A stretch of DNA of 50,942 nucleotides from Gammaproteobacteria bacterium (GTDB lineage Bacteria; Pseudomonadota; Gammaproteobacteria; Pseudomonadales; Pseudohongiellaceae), in contig JAPORB010000008.1 of the NCBI GenBank assembly GCA_026710425.1, positions 1-50,942 on the forward strand, read 5' to 3'. Below, one piece after another: positions 48,322-50,942 of this stretch. Each line of letters begins with the position of its first letter. The stretch's first letter is position 1. A program made the position numbers and the translations under genes. The notes beneath the pieces were generated by a model. That model was not told where the DNA came from and did no database searches. It was given only the letters and a program-made list of their open reading frames with translations.

Positions 48322-49980
48322 TCACGGTGCGGAAACCTGAATGACTTGACCTGGAAAGATTAAATCATTGATGGACAGTCCGTTCCATCTTAACAGTTTT
48401 TCAATGTTGGTATCGAATCGCAGGGCGATTGATGACAGAGAATCACCTCGCCTGACCTGATAAATCTCTCTGTCAAGTACCAGTTTCGCTGTATGCACTT
48501 CTCCATCTTTGCCGGATGATAGCGCAAACCTCATGTCCAGAATCTGGCCAGGTTGCAACAAAGCATCCAATCCAATGTTGTTGTACTGTGCAATATCCCG
48601 TGATCGAAGGTTGAATCGTTTGGCGATACTCCAGAGATTGTCTCCGCGCTGCACCACAATACTCTCTGGCACTGACGGTGTTATCGACCTCAGTGCAGAT
48701 GTCAGAGGCAGTTTTGCAGGAATTGCTTTGCTAGACGTGTTGGGAATGAGCAGGGTTCGGTCTGCAATTATCTGGGTTCCGTTCAGGTTGTTGGCCACCT
48801 GCAATACTTCGACTGTAGTGTTGTACCGCCGAGCGATGCCTCCGAGGGTATCACCAGGACGAATCTGATGTTGTTGCCATGTCACAAAACTGCTTCGATC
48901 AAGTTTGCTGAGATTTTCGCGAAATTGTTGTGCTTTCCCAGCTGGAACGGCCACAGATTGGGGCGATTTGGGATGCGTGCTCCACCGCAGATATCCAGGG
49001 TTAAGCTGACGGAGTAGAGTGAAGTCAACGGCAATCAGCTCGGCTACCATAGCCAAGTCGATCTGGTCACCCACCTCAATCACAGCCATGGGGTTGGTAT
49101 TAGGTATTTGTGCCAGAGTAATGTTGAAATTTTTCGGGTCTTCCAGAAGTTGTGCGAGGGCCAGCAATTTGGGGACATGCGATCGTGTCTCTGCGGACAA
49201 CGGCAGGTTCCAGTAGTTTTGTTCACCGGGAGCAACCTGCTTCATAGCACGCTCCAAGTTTCTACTACCTGTATTATAGGCTGCCAGAGTCAGTAACCAG
49301 TCTTCGTCAAACCTCTGATACAAGGATTCCAAGTAATCCAGTGCCGCGCGTGTAGAGGCCAACGGGTCCCGGCGTGCGTCATACCACCAGTCCTGCTGCA
49401 GCCCAAACTGCCGACCTGTTGCACTCATGAACTGCCATAGTCCCACAGCATTCTTGTTGGAATGCGCATTAGGATCAAAGGTACTTTCTACCACAGGCAG
49501 TAGGGCCAGCTCCATTGGCAGATTGCGTGCCTCGACTTCCTCAATGATGGTAAATAAAAAGTATTTAGCGCGTTCTGCCAACAGATCGAAAAAACGTTGA
49601 TTGTTGCGGTAAGTTTCCAAATGAGCCTTAACGGCAGGATGATCATAATGCTCTTGTAGCCGAAAGCTATTGGAGAGTCGCTGCCAGATCGATGTGAAAT
49701 CTTTTTCAATCCGGCTCGAGTTACTCCTGCTTGCACTTTCAGCTCCAGAAATATCTGAGGGTGAGGCCGCTGTACTGATTGCCGAAGAGGAGGCTGTTGT
49801 ATTTGTGGAGCGAATTTGAGCAGTCTCTTCGAGTTTTGCAGTTTGTTCGGGTGTTACAAAACTCTGGCAAGCTGAGAGCACAAAAAGAGTTAGGCCAATA
49901 GGCAGGAAGTGGTTAATTGTTCTAACTGACAGATTCAATCGCGTGTTCTGAGATGATGTTATATCCATGGATGCAGGCAC
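48322..49980 (-). CDS. mltD: Membrane-bound lytic murein transglycosylase MltD
   Basis: Outer-membrane lipoprotein cutting peptidoglycan. The 552 residues start with a signal peptide ending in LSAC (Cys38 from the GTG). A Ser/Thr linker precedes the SLT domain, with catalytic Glu165 in LPVVESTFDPNAHS and AVGLWQFMSATGRQFGL. Three LysM modules follow: about 355-403 (IRPGDTLGGIARRYN), 425-470 (VQRGDNLWSIAKRFN) and 505-550 (VRRGDSLSSIALRFD). GTG at 49980 has AAGGA 5 nt upstream; an ATG four codons later is also possible. gloB is 26 nt upstream, the common gammaproteobacterial pairing. Confidence 0.96.
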   Translation of the reverse strand: MPASMDITSSQNTRLNLSVRTINHFLPIGLTLFVLSACQSFVTPEQTAKLEETAQIRSTNTTASSSAISTAASPSDISGAESASRSNSSRIEKDFTSIWQRLSNSFRLQEHYDHPAVKAHLETYRNNQRFFDLLAERAKYFLFTIIEEVEARNLPMELALLPVVESTFDPNAHSNKNAVGLWQFMSATGRQFGLQQDWWYDARRDPLASTRAALDYLESLYQRFDEDWLLTLAAYNTGSRNLERAMKQVAPGEQNYWNLPLSAETRSHVPKLLALAQLLEDPKNFNITLAQIPNTNPMAVIEVGDQIDLAMVAELIAVDFTLLRQLNPGYLRWSTHPKSPQSVAVPAGKAQQFRENLSKLDRSSFVTWQQHQIRPGDTLGGIARRYNTTVEVLQVANNLNGTQIIADRTLLIPNTSSKAIPAKLPLTSALRSITPSVPESIVVQRGDNLWSIAKRFNLRSRDIAQYNNIGLDALLQPGQILDMRFALSSGKDGEVHTAKLVLDREIYQVRRGDSLSSIALRFDTNIEKLLRWNGLSINDLIFPGQVIQVSAP

Positions 49981-50006
49981 TGAGTTCCTTGTGCTTATGG
50001 TCCGTA

Positions 50007-50879
50007 CTAGAAGTTATCCTTCCAACTCCGAAGGGCAGCGAACACATCAACCGGATCAGTACTTTTCAGACCGGTGACTGCTGATACTCGCCGGATAATT
50101 TCGGGTTGTTGGTAGCGCAAAAAGGGATTGGTGACCAGCTCCAGTGCAAGTGAGGAGGGCAGGGTGGGCTTACCGGTCTCACGTTTAGCTTGTTCATTGC
50201 TGACCCGCCTTTGCAATTGGGGATTGTCACCATCAGCTTCCAGAGCAAATTTCAGATTGGCCAGAGTATATTCGTGGGTACAGTAAACGGCAGTATTCGG
50301 GTCCAGTTTACCCAACTTATCCAAAGAGCTCAGCATCATCTGCGGTGTCCCTTCAAACAAGCGGCCACATCCGGCAGCAAACAGGGTGTCGCCGCAAAAT
50401 AGCAGGGGAGTACTTATCCCCCCACTCTTGTTCTCTATTTTGTCAGAGGTATTTTCACAAGCCATCTGTGCAACATGCCTGCCTTGTACCTCAGCCTCCT
50501 TTTCCTGTCTTGATGCTCTGTAGTAGGCAATATGGTCAAGGGTATGCCCCGGCACTTCAATTATTTCGAATTGGGTACCGAATAAGTCAATACAATCACC
50601 TTCATGAAGATACTGGGTGATTCCTGCGATGTTGGAAGGTTGTGGTCCATATACAATGGGGCTATATGCTTCAATTAGCTTGGGCAATCCGCCAACATGA
50701 TCGGGATGATGATGGGTGATCAAAATATGGCTGAGTGTAAGTCCCTGTTTCTGGATATAATCAATAACAGGACATGGGTCGCCGGGATCTACCACGGCAA
50801 GATTCTCAGAATCGGCTTTATGTATAGCCCAGATATAGTTGTCGGTGAAGGCTGGAATCGGATGAATGTGACTAATCAT
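50007..50879 (-). CDS. gloB: Hydroxyacylglutathione hydrolase (glyoxalase II)
   Basis: Hydrolyses S-lactoylglutathione to lactate in methylglyoxal detoxification. Metallo-beta-lactamase fold with the binuclear metal motif THHHPDHVGG, a further ligand region VPGHTLDHIAYY, and LLFCGDTLFAAGCGRLFEG. The C-terminal glyoxalase II domain has VYCTHEYTLANLKFA and ends RSWKDNF. The protein is 290 residues versus about 250-260, because of an insert of roughly 40 residues between HIAYY and LLFCGDTLF. The ATG at 50879 begins MISHIHPIPAFTDNYIW as in the family; a TTG two codons earlier is possible. The upstream 63 bases to the window end hold no gene. Confidence 0.95.
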   Translation of the reverse strand: MISHIHPIPAFTDNYIWAIHKADSENLAVVDPGDPCPVIDYIQKQGLTLSHILITHHHPDHVGGLPKLIEAYSPIVYGPQPSNIAGITQYLHEGDCIDLFGTQFEIIEVPGHTLDHIAYYRASRQEKEAEVQGRHVAQMACENTSDKIENKSGGISTPLLFCGDTLFAAGCGRLFEGTPQMMLSSLDKLGKLDPNTAVYCTHEYTLANLKFALEADGDNPQLQRRVSNEQAKRETGKPTLPSSLALELVTNPFLRYQQPEIIRRVSAVTGLKSTDPVDVFAALRSWKDNF

Positions 50880-50942
50880 TGGCAAGGATCTTTCTGTTGA
50901 AATAGGTATAAATATCTAACTATACCAGAAAGTTATATTATT

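Overview
The window looks like chromosome from a gammaproteobacterium of moderate GC. The evidence is gene content and order: smc, zipA and ligA together; tig-clpP-clpX-lon-hupB-ppiD in the classical order; gloB next to mltD; and E. coli-like ttcA, yheU, tusA, pdxB, alaA, msrB, djlA, bolA, bax and fabI. ZipA, DjlA and PdxB are mainly gammaproteobacterial. I cannot fix the order or genus. Several decayed genes (IS66 transposase, FitA antitoxin, PIN toxin, an HNH-like gene) and many intergenic stretches of 300-1000 bases suggest a genome with tolerated decay, or a draft assembly with indels.

Layout. 1-3.8 kb: smc. 3.8-7.4 kb: an accessory insert separating smc from zipA. It holds an empty 1-kb stretch, a two-gene unit (DUF6978-like plus DUF1828/DUF1829 protein, minus strand), a broken FitA antitoxin and an IS66 tnpC remnant. 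7.4-13.1 kb: zipA, ligA, a lytic transglycosylase lipoprotein and djlA, all plus strand. 13.1-21.8 kb: a CDF metal transporter, a PreP-like M16C protease, the permuted GTPase YlqF/RbgA, BolA, a Bax-like glucosaminidase and a polysaccharide deacetylase. 21.9-25.6 kb: a single-gene type IIG-like restriction-modification enzyme between two 16-bp direct repeats. 25.6-31.4 kb: ttcA, yheU, tusA, a 5'-3' exonuclease, pdxB, alaA and msrB. 31.5-34.4 kb: a beta-barrel outer-membrane protein, an unknown single-span protein and a small DUF6316-like protein. 34.7-36.5 kb: a second accessory patch with a toxin-antitoxin-like pair (small protein plus frameshifted PIN protein) and a truncated zinc-ribbon/HNH-like gene with a small partner. 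36.5-45.8 kb: protein quality control and nucleoid block tig, clpP, clpX, lon, hupB, ppiD. 45.8-50.9 kb: fabI, a POT peptide transporter, mltD and gloB, all minus strand.

How they work together. The core genes cover chromosome segregation and division (Smc, ZipA), replication and repair (LigA, 5'-3' exonuclease, HU), protein folding and turnover (trigger factor, ClpXP, Lon, PpiD, PreP), wall remodelling (two lytic transglycosylases, a glucosaminidase, possibly the deacetylase), tRNA thiolation and sulfur transfer (TtcA, TusA), PLP supply and use (PdxB, AlaA), and stress detoxification (MsrB, GloB). The accessory patches are all of defence or toxin-antitoxin character. The best candidates for something undescribed are the DUF6978-like/DUF1828 pair, the solitary type IIG enzyme bounded by direct repeats, and the PIN module with its small overlapping partner.
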